A DNA stretch of 54,812 nucleotides from Cytidiella melzeri (Eukaryota > Basidiomycota > Agaricomycetes > Polyporales > Irpicaceae), in the NCBI GenBank assembly GCA_022592445.1, contig JABYQR010000303.1, positions 1-54,812 of the forward strand. The letters are read 5' to 3'. The position numbers were made by a program, and so were the translations under genes. The notes under the pieces are model-generated. The model made no database searches. It saw nothing but the letters and a program-made list of their open reading frames with translations, and had not been told where the DNA came from. Shown here piece by piece: positions 1 to 11,329 of this stretch (positions within the stretch are counted from its first letter, which is position 1; the number at the start of each line of letters is the position of its first letter).

Positions 1-1052
1 TGTCTCATGACTCCTTTGTAGTATGATTGCATCTTTTGTTTCATCACGCGGACACTGCCTCGTTGCCATCTTCCTTGTAGAAATAAGGTTGGGAGAATAG
101 CACATGTTAAATTGATTGATTTCTAAAAACAGTATTACAATAAACACAACCAAACATTCCTTGAGACCCAGTATGTCTTCTGCTCTCCCAACCGGGGACA
201 ACTGGGTAGGAGTCTGGTTCGTCCTAATGAACACTCGCACAGCAACGGAAGAATGTACCATGCTTATAGCAGACATGTAGCCAAGTTCTTACACGCTTAT
301 GGTGCTTTCGTGGGCTCAGAATTACCTGTGCGAGCCACGATGCAACGCGTTGTCGAAGCCACCATTCTGTCGAAGAGTGTATACATTGACGCGATAGCTG
401 AGTAGTACAGCACTACGACGACGTTTTCTGCTTTGGAGAATAACCTTGACCATAACCTGAGGATTCAGCGAAAACTATGGAAACAATAATGAGGATCCGG
501 AGACACCACAACGACGATGGAGGATGAGCGGGCATCGAACAGTGGTGGGATGGTGTGAGGGTCGAGTCCGAACCCGTGAGCGTGATTAGCGATAGCGATG
601 TGAAATACAGGGTTAGGGAAAGATACATAGCAAAGATAGCGCAACAATGAGATAGCGAGGTACATTGCGTTTCGTGCTCCTTCAGTGCGAGATGGTGGGG
701 GACTAAGCTACAATTGGTATATTAGAGACGGTGATGCGATAGCCTCATGATGGTGTCGTTCTCCTTGAGAGATGATGGGTAGCCGTTGCTTGCGTACAGC
801 AAGCAGGCTTTAACAGTTGTTGAGAGCGTGCTGTGAGTCGTAAAAAAATCATAGAAAGCAGGAAGTCGAGGGAATCGAAGGTGGGTGTCCATGCGTCGCG
901 GGGTTCAACTAGGCAGTCAAGCGCGAGCGGACTCCACTCTGCCTGTCGAGGATCGAGGGAGGAAGAGATGCTGCCAGTGGAAGAAGGGAATGATGTCAGT
1001 TATCGGGAGGAGTGGTGGAATCCGAGTGGTTGCTCACCAGATCAACTGGATC
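1..1052. other. Left-end stretch without a recognisable gene
   Basis: Only short open frames of 60-90 codons are present on either strand; none shows splice-site continuity, a domain or biased composition. The right part is probably 3' flank of the minus-strand gene that ends at 1053. I see no RNA gene or repeat here. Confidence 0.5.
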
Positions 1053-2341
1053 TCAGTCGGACGACTCATCCTCCGAGTCGGAGGGTAATTCAATGAACCG
1101 TCCGTCCTCGCTGGGAGTATCCAGAACGTGGTCAAAGTAAGGCGTTGGCGGTCCAGAAGTACCTGACTCGGAGAGCGTGCTTGGGCCAGTCGACTGTCCC
1201 AGGTCTGCCTCAGACATCACGTTGGGTAAGAAGTCCAACAACCCCGCTGAGTCAACGCTTGCGTCAATGGCAGCGACGTCCCGTATCTGTTGCGGAACAC
1301 CACTTTCCTTCGCCGGCTCGGGAGACGAGGACCTACGTCGCTTCTTCGGCCTTTCCGAGCTCAGCAGAGCAGGATCGATCGTTAGGATGTTCGCGCTCGA
1401 CGAGGCATGGGAGACTTGACTCTCATAGCCCTCTGAGCCCCAGGTATTCTCGGGTGCTGGGAAGGGAGCTGGCGGGGCACTGTCCATCGGCAACATGGGG
1501 TATTCGATGTCTATATCCTCGTGGTATCCCTCTGGATCCCGGCGCAGGGCCTCCACTTCATCAGGCACAGAGTGCCATACGCCTCCTAGGGTGGTGCGAA
1601 ACAGGAACGCCCCGTCTCCGGATTCGAAGTACCGAAACGGCGCTGCTGCTCTCTCTTTATACCTGGGCATGCCACTGCTCAGATAGAACGGCATTTTATA
1701 CGGGTCTCCAACAATGTTCAGGTAATACTCAACAAGTGGCATGGCACACTTTGAGAACCTTTTCCGCAGACGCAGACGCTGTACTCCTCCTTCATCGACT
1801 AGTACGAGATAGGGAGGGAGGATACAGATGTCGGACTCTGGATAGAGACACCAGTCTGAACCCTGGAGAGTCGTTCAGTTGAATGGCCACACAGGACATG
1901 GTTGAGCAGTGAACGTAATACTTACGACTTGATAACCCTTGGAGGGCAGCACACCAGGAGCTTGTGACGGTATCTCAGGGAAGAAAGGACGCGTAACTAC
2001 TGGGCCCGAAGGACCAACAGGAAGTTCTTGGGACTATAATAGGTATCCTACGCGTGAGCGGCAAGCCCAGAAGTAAGAGCTGAAGTACATACCACATGAC
2101 TACCGCTTGGTTGTGCACTCGGCTGTGCGGCCACTTCACCTGTCGAATGATTCTTTCTGTTGTGGTTTCTGTTCCTTCTGTCGACGAGCTTTCTGTTCGG
2201 AGGAATAACCACAAAGGTAATACCATTGTCAGCATTCTTCTTGGCTCTGACCGCACGTGGTGCGGTGGTGGCCGACGAGCCCTGGCCCGCGGTAGGTGGC
2301 TCTGTACGCTGGGCCCTTCCCTTGCCCTTGCTTTTGGCCAT
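1053..2341 (-). CDS. Hypothetical protein, three exons
   Basis: Not recognised. The model is complement(join(1053..1862, 1926..2033, 2093..2341)), giving 388 residues. Both introns (59 and 63 bases) have GT-AG ends (donors GTATGT and GTAAGT), and the frame runs through both junctions without a stop, which is the main support. The ATG at 2341 begins MAKSKGKG; the frame is open further upstream but only without an ATG. The N-terminal ~80 residues are basic and low in complexity. A more ordered middle follows (around residues 120-230: aromatic and hydrophobic, with LPPYLVLVDEGG and VEYYLNIVGDPYK). The C-terminal third is Ser/Pro/acidic, has a possible nuclear localisation patch (RPKKRRRSSS) and ends in an acidic run. 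A nuclear protein is a guess from composition only. Confidence 0.6.
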
Positions 2342-3681
2342 AGCCGTACTCGGTTTGTCCGTGCTGATATTGAAGGGAGGGATTCGAGTTTCTCGAGGTT
2401 GAACAGCGACCACGACGACCGGGTACGAGGACGATTGCGAGGACGAATGGGAGCAGAAGAAAGAGGCGGGGGAGACTGTGAATCACTCGACAGCTGGATG
2501 GTTCCTCGTAGATGCTGTTGTGTGGGTACGGAGGAGGGGAATGTGAGCAGAGATGGAAAGGCCACACGACGGTTTGCACAAGAGACAGCGTGCAATGGGT
2601 TTCCAGCGGTGGTGAATATAACTACGCGAACAATTGCGGCAGTAGATGGGGTCAGTCGCGCAACACCAAGGGTGCTCTGGAAAGCGTTGTTATTGAGTAA
2701 GGACGACGGGTGTGGACGGTGAATGACGAGAGACAGGGAATTGAAACCGAGGGTGGGTGGTGCTAGAGGTCGCGCGTCAGACTACCTTTCCAGAATGACC
2801 CACGATTGAACTCCGACCACGCGAGCACATTCGGACACCGCGACGCGTCCTCCTTCGACAATGCACTTCTCCTCTGTTCCTCGCTCTTCTGGGCTACCAC
2901 TCATTCTTCTGACGCGACCATCTTCAATTCGCTGGCCAGCTTTGAGCTCGCAGATTGCAATACCGGTGCCACTCAACAGATGCGTGAACACGCCAGCGCC
3001 AAACCACGGACAAAGACCAGTGTTGCATGGCTTATGACCTGCACTCGACGCGACATGCCACGTCGACAGCAGTTAAAAGGCCTGAATAACTGGAAAAGAG
3101 TGGAGAGTGAGTTTAGAAGCAGCTGTATGCTCTCAAAAGACTCACTGAACGCTGATACATGGCACGCACAGGCCGTGCTCGAAGCACAAACCAGCATTTC
3201 TGCGATTCTCGCGTTTTGAACGACAGACACGGCGACAGCGATGCGGCCCCGAGGGTTCAACGTGGACCAACAACTTTCTTATGATAGGCGACAAAAAACG
3301 TGATGGCCTAAAGAAGTAACCTCTTTGCCGCTCTCACTGACAGCGGGCAATGGTGTATGGGCATTGGTGTGTGTCTCGCCTCTCATCTAACTCTCAAGTT
3401 TTGCTCATTATTACCATGCACTTTTCGCCTGTCTGTGAGAATTTTTTTTGCATTTATTCGCAAGTTACGTCGCACGTTCTCGCATTGTCAACTGTTTCCC
3501 GCTCTTCGCTCTCCTCTTGAATTCCTTGAATGTTTTGCTTCCGCGACCCTTGTTTTGCTCGTTCTGGCCACGATGATTGGCTAGAAACCTTCCTCATTCT
3601 CCTCTTCGCTCGTCGGACCTTGTTTCTGTCCTCGGCATGTGCCCTTGCCGTGGTCTGCTCGTCGTTGCCAACACACATCAT

Positions 3682-3712
<31 letters not shown>

Positions 3713-5289
3713 CCCACCCCCTCACCCGCCACGTGGCCACTGCTGCTATCCTTCTCCCCACTTCAACTTTCCCTCTCGCCTGCACCAGCTACCTCCAGCA
3801 ACATGAAGACCTTACTGCAGTGCTCACATCAGTCGTCGCTGTGCTCATCTTCCTCCCCAACCCTCCTTCCACCATCGCTCCCCTTGGCCTCTTCAGCAAC
3901 CAGCCATCTAGCTGAGTCTCTTCAGGCTTCACCCACACACGCCGGTTCTCATCCCCTTGAACTTTACGCCCGAGCTCGTCACCTTCACATTTTTCACCAC
4001 GCTGCACCAGGTCAATGCATCTCACACAATCGGCTCCTAGTCTTCCAAATCCTCCATCACGCAACCCATATCGCTCCCCATCGGTCACCGTCTGCAGCAC
4101 GGGTGACTTACAGACAGTATCATTCACTACCGGAAACCCACGATGACTGACTCTCGTGCCAGATAGTTTTTCAAGTCGACATAGAGACACAGACACTCTC
4201 CCCTACCACGCTCGTCTTTGCCGTTGTCCTCGTTATGCTGCATCAATTGAACACGTATTGTCCATACAAATCAGCCCACCATTGTTTGCCTTCAAGAGTT
4301 GCACTCTCGACCTGCAGGGTAAGATACTGTAGCTACACACAACGAGGTTTATGCGAATAAACAAATACAGATATTTCATATCTCTTTTATACATCCACAC
4401 AATTACATACAGAACATGCTCGGCAAGAAACACAACACCGAAAACCAAAATTGCCTATGCGCCACTAGTGTTACACCAAGTTAGCGAACGCCACAACAGC
4501 ACCGCCCTCTTTCCAGCTTTCTCGTAAGCAGTCGTATGCATTGTTGAAGGATCCGGCGCCCGCTCAGCACGAATGTCGCCTTAGCCCCAACATCTCTATA
4601 GACACCACGACGGGGATTCAAAAACAACGACAGGGGGACGGCAAGTCATTATAGGGCTGTGCACGTAGAAAACTTGGACTTTACTAGGTATCTCGTGGCG
4701 CGACGGAAGACTTTGACCCGCTGGTGTTAATTGCGATTTTTACGCTGTACATATGCGAACAACCTGCTCCTCGTGCGTCTTCTCACCTGAATATGTATAA
4801 CACGGACGCCGTCACTCCCAACATACGCACTATCATCTTCAGGTGCGAAAGGGAGCTTTCTAACGAGCCTGTTGACGAACACTTACTATTGCAGTCAGTC
4901 GACGGATGGGATCATGACATAAGAAGAAGGTTAGATGTCTTTTGCATTGCATTCGCATTCAGGCCGTCCATTCCATGCAGTGATTAGTGTTCATCAGCAC
5001 TGCTCTGATGACCAGGACCTCACGCCTGCCCTATGCAGGTAAGCGTCTGTTTTGCTCTGTGCCACGCGTATGCTCATAATCTGTGTCCGACACCTAGCAC
5101 GCGCACTAGCACTTTAATGGTGTCATGGAGATGTCGCGCGTAGTTCCTGCAGCGTGCGTGCGTGTGGGGCTTTTGAGCCTACGTATGGCCATGTTTGTCT
5201 CGGAGTCGGTGCAAGGGTGCAGGGGCTTGACGCTCACGAGTCACTGCGGTGCGCGCACTGCCCGATGATGGATCCTCCAATGTTGAGGG
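2342..5289. other. Gene-poor stretch, nothing assignable
   Basis: Several open frames of 90-210 codons occur (for example 2806-3219 and 3530-4150 on the plus strand, 2973-3260 on the minus). They have Ser/Leu/His/Cys-rich translations typical of chance frames, and I could not link any by splice sites. A (TCGTCC)-type microsatellite lies at 3681-3712. The part right of about 5000 is the promoter region of the small gene starting at 5351. A lineage-specific gene cannot be excluded. Confidence 0.4.
3681..3712. repeat. Hexanucleotide microsatellite (TCGTCC)n
   Basis: About five near-perfect copies of a CTCGTC unit are visible. Read on the plus strand it gives a poly-Ser run, and on the minus strand an Asp-Glu run, in overlapping open frames. 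Neither frame is otherwise supported as coding. Confidence 0.85.
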
Positions 5290-5297
5290 TATATAAA
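5290..5297 (+). promoter_or_regulatory. TATA box of the small CaaX-protein gene
   Basis: A perfect TATATAAA sits 54 bases upstream of the ATG at 5351. A CA-rich leader follows, as expected for a short 5' UTR. The spacing fits transcription starting about 30 bases downstream of the TATA box. The strength of this match is one reason to take the downstream ATG as a real gene start. Confidence 0.7.
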
Positions 5298-5350
5298 TCG
5301 CTCTTGCCATTGCAGTCGAGATAACACATTCACATCGACCATCGCACAGT

Positions 5351-5823
5351 ATGTCTGTGTTCCCTGACCCTTCAGACGAGAATTACCGCCGTGAGAAGTG
5401 GACTCCGTCCTTGTCTGTACCATCTTTCCATGACCCACCAAAATATGCCCAATTGACCTCTTATGATATTCTAGCCCAGAGCCATACAATGAGGCGCCAG
5501 TCGGCATCTATCAGGCAGCGTCCGGTGGGGACAGATTCATGCTAATGCCCGTGCCGATGTTGGAACCACCTCGCTCGGCAGATGAAAGTCACATCCCTCT
5601 GTTGATGCCAGCGCCCTCTGCCTCCCACGGTGATTATTCACCGTCGTCTCACTCGCCGTGTTCATCTGTCGCTCCGACAGAGATGGAACACTCGACTGTT
5701 ACACCTCTAACGGCGGGGTGCGATCATACATACCAACAACCTCGTGGACCAAACAACTCGCGCTACGCTACCCGACAGAAGCGGGGACGCAAATCTAAAG
5801 GTTTTTGCTGCATCATCTGCTAG
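5351..5823 (+). CDS. Small protein with polybasic tail and CaaX-like CCIIC end
   Basis: The model is join(5351..5390, 5480..5823), 127 residues. The first exon (MSVFPDPSDENYR) ends at a GTGAGA donor. The acceptor at 5478-5479 restores a frame that stays open to the stop at 5821-5823. Without splicing, the first frame stops at 5543-5545. The acceptor choice is inferred, but it must lie between 5467 and 5539 because of an in-frame stop at 5464. The mature product is Pro/Ser/Met-rich and ends in a basic stretch (RQKRGRKSKG) followed by FCCIIC. A C-terminal C-I-I-C fits a CaaX prenylation signal with Cys at X; the preceding Cys could be palmitoylated, as in Ras/Rho-type tails. Basidiomycete mating pheromone precursors also end in CaaX but are usually shorter, and no STE3-type receptor was recognised nearby. 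The function is unknown; membrane anchoring is inferred. Confidence 0.6.
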
Positions 5824-7378
5824 CCTGACAATTGTCAGGATATAATGCACGGCAAAGAACATGGGGACATCGAACACTGCACGAAGATACCTGAAGGCCG
5901 TCGAGCGGCCTTTTCTTGTTGAACTACACGCGACTGTTTGTTTTTCCTGCCAAGCCCAGCCTTGGCGTTTTCCTAATTCTTGGCTTGACGTTATGCTCTG
6001 TTAATTCGTACGACACTGCTGTTTGCGGTCTATGTCTTGGCCACAGTACCCTAGCGCCCCCAGAACTTGAAGACAATGCTACTGTGAACGTAATGACTAG
6101 TACTGATAGTTTGCTCCAATGTTCTAGACTTGATACAGTATATAATTTTGTGTTACCTGTGGTACTGTGGGCTTTGCAATGACCAGCTGCCGTTCCCCGC
6201 TTGGAAGGGGATGTCCTGAAGTTCAGCGATATCTAGGCCAAGAGGTAGTAGCTCACCTCAGGTCTAACAAAGATGGAAGACAGATAGCCAAGACTGCTTT
6301 GTTGTGCGTGATTTCCGACAGTGAATGTGTAAGAGATGAGGCTGGGGACAACAGTCTGCGAGATGCGCTCGCATTCATCACTAGTTTGTCGGATGGAATC
6401 TCCGGATTGACCATCTATCGTTGGAGCCTTCTAAAGGCAGAAGTACAGGGCATGCAATTGCAGAATCAACAGAGGCGTGTATGCTTCAAGGGGCCACTTG
6501 ACGAGGTTTTTCCCAGGTTGAGACATGGAGGACACCAGACGTTAGTACCGTGGACGGCCTCCTCAAACTGACCGACAGCCAACTCGCGCGATGGGCTGGC
6601 GGCGACGGACAAGGGGCGGGCGTTCGCGGTTAGTGAGTACTGTATTGTGAATGATCAGTCGTGCATCATGATCCAGGGCGTACCGTAGATCAAGCCTGTC
6701 AACTGCGGAGAGATGTTGGGCGGGCAGGGACAAAAATAACCGAGCAACGAAAATGCTCTTCGGTCAACAAGGGTTTGCTTGTAGAAGCTGTAGCTGACGT
6801 GGTCTTGGGAGGCTCGCCTGGCTGTTGGTTTGGGGCAGAGATGCCAGATGCATTCCTTGCTATGAACTTGCCACAGCTGGTCGGCAGTATACAGTACGTC
6901 GTGTGTAGCTGTGGCCAACTTCAAGTCAGTACATGTATGGCAAGAGGAGTTCGACGGGATGATCTTAGGTTATCCATCGCAAGAGACTCACCGATTTTCC
7001 TTCTGGTGGGTAGCTGATGAGCGCAAGTGTTGTTGTTGAAGGCAGTCCAACGCGCGACATATAGCGTCCGACGCGGTTCTGACACTGATTTTTGATGCCG
7101 TGCAAACAGGAACAAATCATCCGTTGCTCGTGCTCATCAACTCCTTTCCTCCTTGTCGACCACTCATCCCCCCCGAGTAATTTATTCCTCTCGAAACACC
7201 TCGTTGGCAACGGCCTTTGTTGCTCTCTGCCCACCATAGCAGAACCCACGCTCTTTCAATCCCTGCCCAATACCTCCCGCAGACCCAAGTCTCACTAACA
7301 AATCACCCACCCACAAACTCGCCTGTCTTTTCTCTAGATCACCTACCACATAGCAACAAGCAACTCGTATATCGCCAA
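5824..7378. other. Intergenic stretch, 1.55 kb
   Basis: Open frames here (the longest at 6167-6571, plus strand, lacking an ATG start, and 6661-7017) have no recognisable domains and no convincing splice extension. The region from about 7150 is C/T- and A-rich, as expected for the promoter and 5' UTR of the mucin gene at 7379. Confidence 0.4.
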
Positions 7379-10300
7379 ATGCATATTGCTGCAGCCAACG
7401 TTTGGCTCGCAGTTTTTGTCGGTTTTCTCCAACTTTCCACTCATGTCACCGCCGCCCACGGTTCGCGGCGCGAGTCTCACGCTCGTCGCTCGCTGTCGTC
7501 CAAAAAAATAGCACGGGATAGGGCGAATGTCGAGGCCAGAGATGGGTTTTTTGGACCTGTATTAGGTGAGCAGACCTCCCTTTTGAGTGATACCGCCTTG
7601 AGTTTGAAGCGGTTCGCAATGGCGTTGCCGTGAACGACATTATGGAAACTCATTTACTGTGTCATGTACTGACCGACTACCTATGCTACAGGGGGTCTCG
7701 GTGGAATTCTCGATAAAGCTCTTGACATTGATGACATTGATGCACCCGGTACGACCGCTATGGTCCCTGCTACCTCGACGGATCCTGATACACCACCAAC
7801 ACCATCACCTTCGTCTGAACCTTCTCCCTCTCCCACCGACTCACCTTCGGCAACGGAGTCCGCAAGTAGCAGCGAAACGTCCGCGACAGAATCCTCAAGC
7901 GATAATTCCTCAGCTTCGGTTTCGGATAGCGGAAGTAGCTCGGTCACGTTCAGCTTTTCGTCGGCGTCCGCCACAGATTCCAGCTCTGCGACGCAGAGCT
8001 CTGAAAGTCTCTCTAGTGCTGACCCAACATCGGATGCACCCACTTCCTCGATAACCCCTCCTCCTTCCAGCTCAAGCTCAAGCGATGGCGGAGTCGTTGC
8101 ATCTCTTACTTCGGATCTGGGCAGCATTTTGTCTTCCGCTGCGAGTGTCTTGTCCAGCGTCGTTGAGCCGCCGACCTCAGCATCTGACTCCCCGACTTCC
8201 AGTCCTACCGATGGCCCAACGTCTGCTGTTTCCGACAGTGGTTCATCTACAACGGATGACCCTGTTTCTACTCCTACCAGTGTCGCGAGTAGTAGTGTGA
8301 CGGACAGCACGACGGACAGTCCGACTGATGCTCCTAGCTCTGTTTCTACTCCGCCACCTTCGTCGGCGAGCGAGAGTGATACTCCCAGCTCTATTCCTAC
8401 TCCGCCACCTTCGTCGGCGAGCGAGACAGATGCTCCTAGCTCAATCCCTACTCCGCCACCTTCGTCGGCAAGTGAGAGTGATGCTCCTAGCTCGATCCCT
8501 ACTCCGCCACCTTCGTCGGCGAGCGAGACAGATAGTCCTAGCTCAATCGCTACTCCGCCACCTTCATCGGCGAGCGCAACCTCTACAGACACAGAATCAG
8601 GAGGCCTCCTGTCCAGTATTGCGTCTGTACTTTCCAGCGTGTTTGACTCGCCGCCTCCTTCCAGCTCGCCGCCTCCTTCCAGCTCGCCGACCTCGGACAG
8701 TGCGACCTCGACCGTGGTGATCACTACCGCTTCTTCAGACACCGTCACAGACTCCCCTACGTCCATAATCATCACTACGGCTACTTCAGACACCGTCACA
8801 ACCTCCCCTACGTCCATTGTTGATACGTCGTCTTTCTCGTCTTTCTCGTTTTCGATTCCCACCAGCATCTCGATTCCTTTCTCCATACCCCCCTTCTCTG
8901 TTTCTGATGTAACATCTACACAAGCTTCATCGGCGTCAACAACGGATTCGGGAGCCCAGTCTCAACCCACCTCGAACACGCAGACTCAGTCGAGCTCTGA
9001 AAGCCAGAGCCAGAGCCAGTTCACGTCTCAGACTGGTTCCAGCGCATCGACACAGACTGATTCGAGCTCGGCGTCGCAAATTACTGCCTCTAGTGGAAGC
9101 GCCACTGTCATCACATCTCAGTCTAACACCGGCTCAGGCATCACTTCCTCGACCGACTCTGGTTCGTCGTCGGGTATAGTCACTGTGACAGCCTCCTCGA
9201 TAGCGTCAGGTTCCTCTTCTGTCACCATCGTCTTCCCGTCCGCGCCAGTCAGCGGGTCGAGCTCTGCGTCCGCAAGCGACGCCATCTCTTCCATAGTCTC
9301 GGGTTCCGCGAGCGAGACAACCTCTACCCTGTCTTTCTCGGTCACTCCCTCTGTTGCTTCACAATTCAGTGGGATCGTTACCGAGACGTCCTTGATTATT
9401 TCGTTGACTGCATCTGAGGGCTCCACTCTGTCGTTGAGTAACCCAGACGAGCCCACTTCGGGCGTTTCTCTCGCTACCACTCTTGCTGCCACTGCTGCCC
9501 CCTCGCAAGCGCCGTTGCCCAACAATATTCCCTCCCGCATCTATCTTCCATCAGGAATGCCCACATCTCCTGGGCCTAGCTATACCCTCATCACACTTTT
9601 GCTGGACAATGCGCTCCCGTGGAAACTTGTTGCCACCAATGACGATTCCGCTAACCAGATATTTGCTTGGTTCCCTGTCATCATTTCCACTGCTCTCGGA
9701 ATAGATCGTAAGTCTTCGAAGCTTTGATGTCTGAAGTTGTGCTCTGTGGCTAATGCGCGTACTTCTTTTTTCTCAAACAGAAACTGACGTAACGACTGTG
9801 GCCTTGCAGGTGTTCAAGCCGACAAGCTACACCGGTCCCCAAGATGTAGCTGAGTTGCAAACAGAGTACCTTGCGTACATCCAGAGTGACTTGGTTGACA
9901 CGCTCGCGAACCAGCTTCTGGTCAAGACATCTCCGTTCTACCAAACTCCGCCGCCTTACAATCAACTAGCGGCGCACGTGTTGTCGACCTTCCCCGTTGC
10001 GAGTGGTGACGATGGCTCTGGTGGCAGCGGCTCGGACAGCGGTAGCGGCTCAGGCAATGGTCTCAGCTCGGCCTCATCCTCAAACAAAACTCGTGAGAAT
10101 GCCATCATTGGCGTCATCTCTTCTTTGGGTGCCATCACAGTCATTGTACTTGCCTTCCTCGCTGTCCGTGCATACAAGCAGCGACGTGCGCTTGCACACA
10201 GACGACTCTCCGACCCTCCCCAAGGTGAATTTGTTGGTTCTCGTCCCGAGAATCAGGACTTTGACAGGGACACGCTGGGTCATCAGCGCAGGAGGAGCTT

Positions 10301-10466
10301 CTATTACGCTGAGGATTCGTTGAGGGGCTACGAAGACAGTCACATCGGCGCTGGCATCGCAGATACCCATGACCAGCGCACGGAACAGAGCATGAGGGAG
10401 AGGCGGCCTGTCAACGCAGCTATGATCTCCACTCCGGTGTTGAGGGATAACACGATGAACTGGTAG
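7379..10466 (+). CDS. Ser/Thr-rich transmembrane mucin, Msb2-like
   Basis: The model is join(7379..7565, 7692..9707, 9781..10466), 962 residues; all junctions are GT-AG and phase-consistent. Residues 1-26 form a hydrophobic signal peptide ending at a THVTAA-AHG site. About residues 75-630 are extremely rich in Ser, Thr and Pro, suggesting dense O-mannosylation, and include a 17-residue tandem repeat. A folded segment follows (about 660-790, with YTLITLLLDN, IFAWFPVIISTALGI and VFKPTSY), then a Gly/Ser linker, one membrane helix near 840-866 (NAIIGVISSLGAITVIVLAF), and a basic cytoplasmic tail of about 95 residues. Msb2/Hkr1-type fungal signalling mucins feeding MAP-kinase pathways have this architecture, and the pre-membrane segment looks like theirs. 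Assignment to Msb2 itself is from memory of the family and unverified. A long antisense open frame over the Ser-rich exon is a shadow. Confidence 0.75.
8333..8581 (+). repeat. 51-bp in-frame tandem repeat in the mucin gene
   Basis: About five copies of a 51-base unit encode PSSIPTPPPSSASE(S/T)D(A/T/S). The first and last copies are diverged (SV and IA instead of IP, with a truncated end). Copy-number change would lengthen the extracellular stalk without shifting the frame. Confidence 0.9.
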
Positions 10467-11329
10467 TCGCTTGATCACCACCGACCGTCTGGCTAGGCCT
10501 GGATCGCATTCTTTGCTTCGCCGTCCCTGTTTTCGCGCTATGTATGGAGTCGCTACTTTCTCGCTGATGTTCTGGTGGTTTTTTCTATTTTGTTGTTGGG
10601 TGTATAGGATTTGTATTTATGGGCTGGCAGGTGCTGATTGGGTCCTAGATGCTGTCCTCGCGTAGGTTATGTCAGGCAATCTCACTATGCTCTCTCACGT
10701 TACCCATCGCTCTCCGCTTCGCGAATGCTAACGTTCAAGCACCTTTTTTGTTGACCTAGTGTCACACCTCTTCATTCCGTGTATACCTTGTTCTTGATTC
10801 GAGCCACATTGACATTTGACTTTTTGTTTTTTGCTTCTTCTACGCTATATTCTGCTAGTTGTTGGTACATAGCTCTCTTGTCGCTGCTCATGCGTTTGTA
10901 CCGGCGAGAATTTTTTTTTGCTTGTTGGCTGTTCGAACTAGTGCAGATATGAAGTCTTTTGGTGCACGAGCCTGCTGCCATCGCGTAGCGAGTTTTGTTA
11001 GTTTTTGCGTTTTTTCTCAAAGATCAGGTATGTGTTCCTCTGCCTCACTGCGTTTGTCTTCACTCAACCTCTTCGTCGGTGTCCATGAGAGTGTTAATGC
11101 TATGTGCCCGTCGGAATCCCGGGTCGCCCACGGGGACTGGAGGAAGATCGGCAAGGCAGTGGTCTTGCTAACTACGGCCGAAATATTATATTGTCCGAAA
11201 CCTCCAGGCCCCTGGTCTACTAAGTACATGATCTGTACGTCAACGACCAGGTCACCGGGGAGTCAGGAGTACTGTATCTTTTGGGGGCAGGATTTTCAAC
11301 GACTTTGAGGTTGGACTAGTACTGTCACC
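10467..11329. other. Intergenic region between mucin and transporter genes
   Basis: This holds the 3' UTR of the mucin gene and the upstream region of the transporter gene. It has T-rich runs and short open frames on both strands, but I see no coding feature. Confidence 0.5.

Noticed and set aside
1145..1882. 245-codon plus-strand open frame
   Set aside because: It lies opposite exon 3 of the minus-strand gene 1053-2341, which is supported by two phase-consistent introns. The plus frame is Arg/Ser/Leu-rich with no ATG-proximal or splice evidence.
3530..4150. 206-codon plus-strand frame with a poly-Ser run
   Set aside because: It is driven by the TCGTCC microsatellite; the translation looks like chance sequence and several other frames are open at the same place.
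7681..8886. 401-codon open frame on the minus strand rich in Val/Glu/Gly
   Set aside because: It is the antisense of the Ser/Thr/Pro-rich mucin exon; low-complexity GC3-biased coding routinely opens the opposite strand. No start context or splice support.
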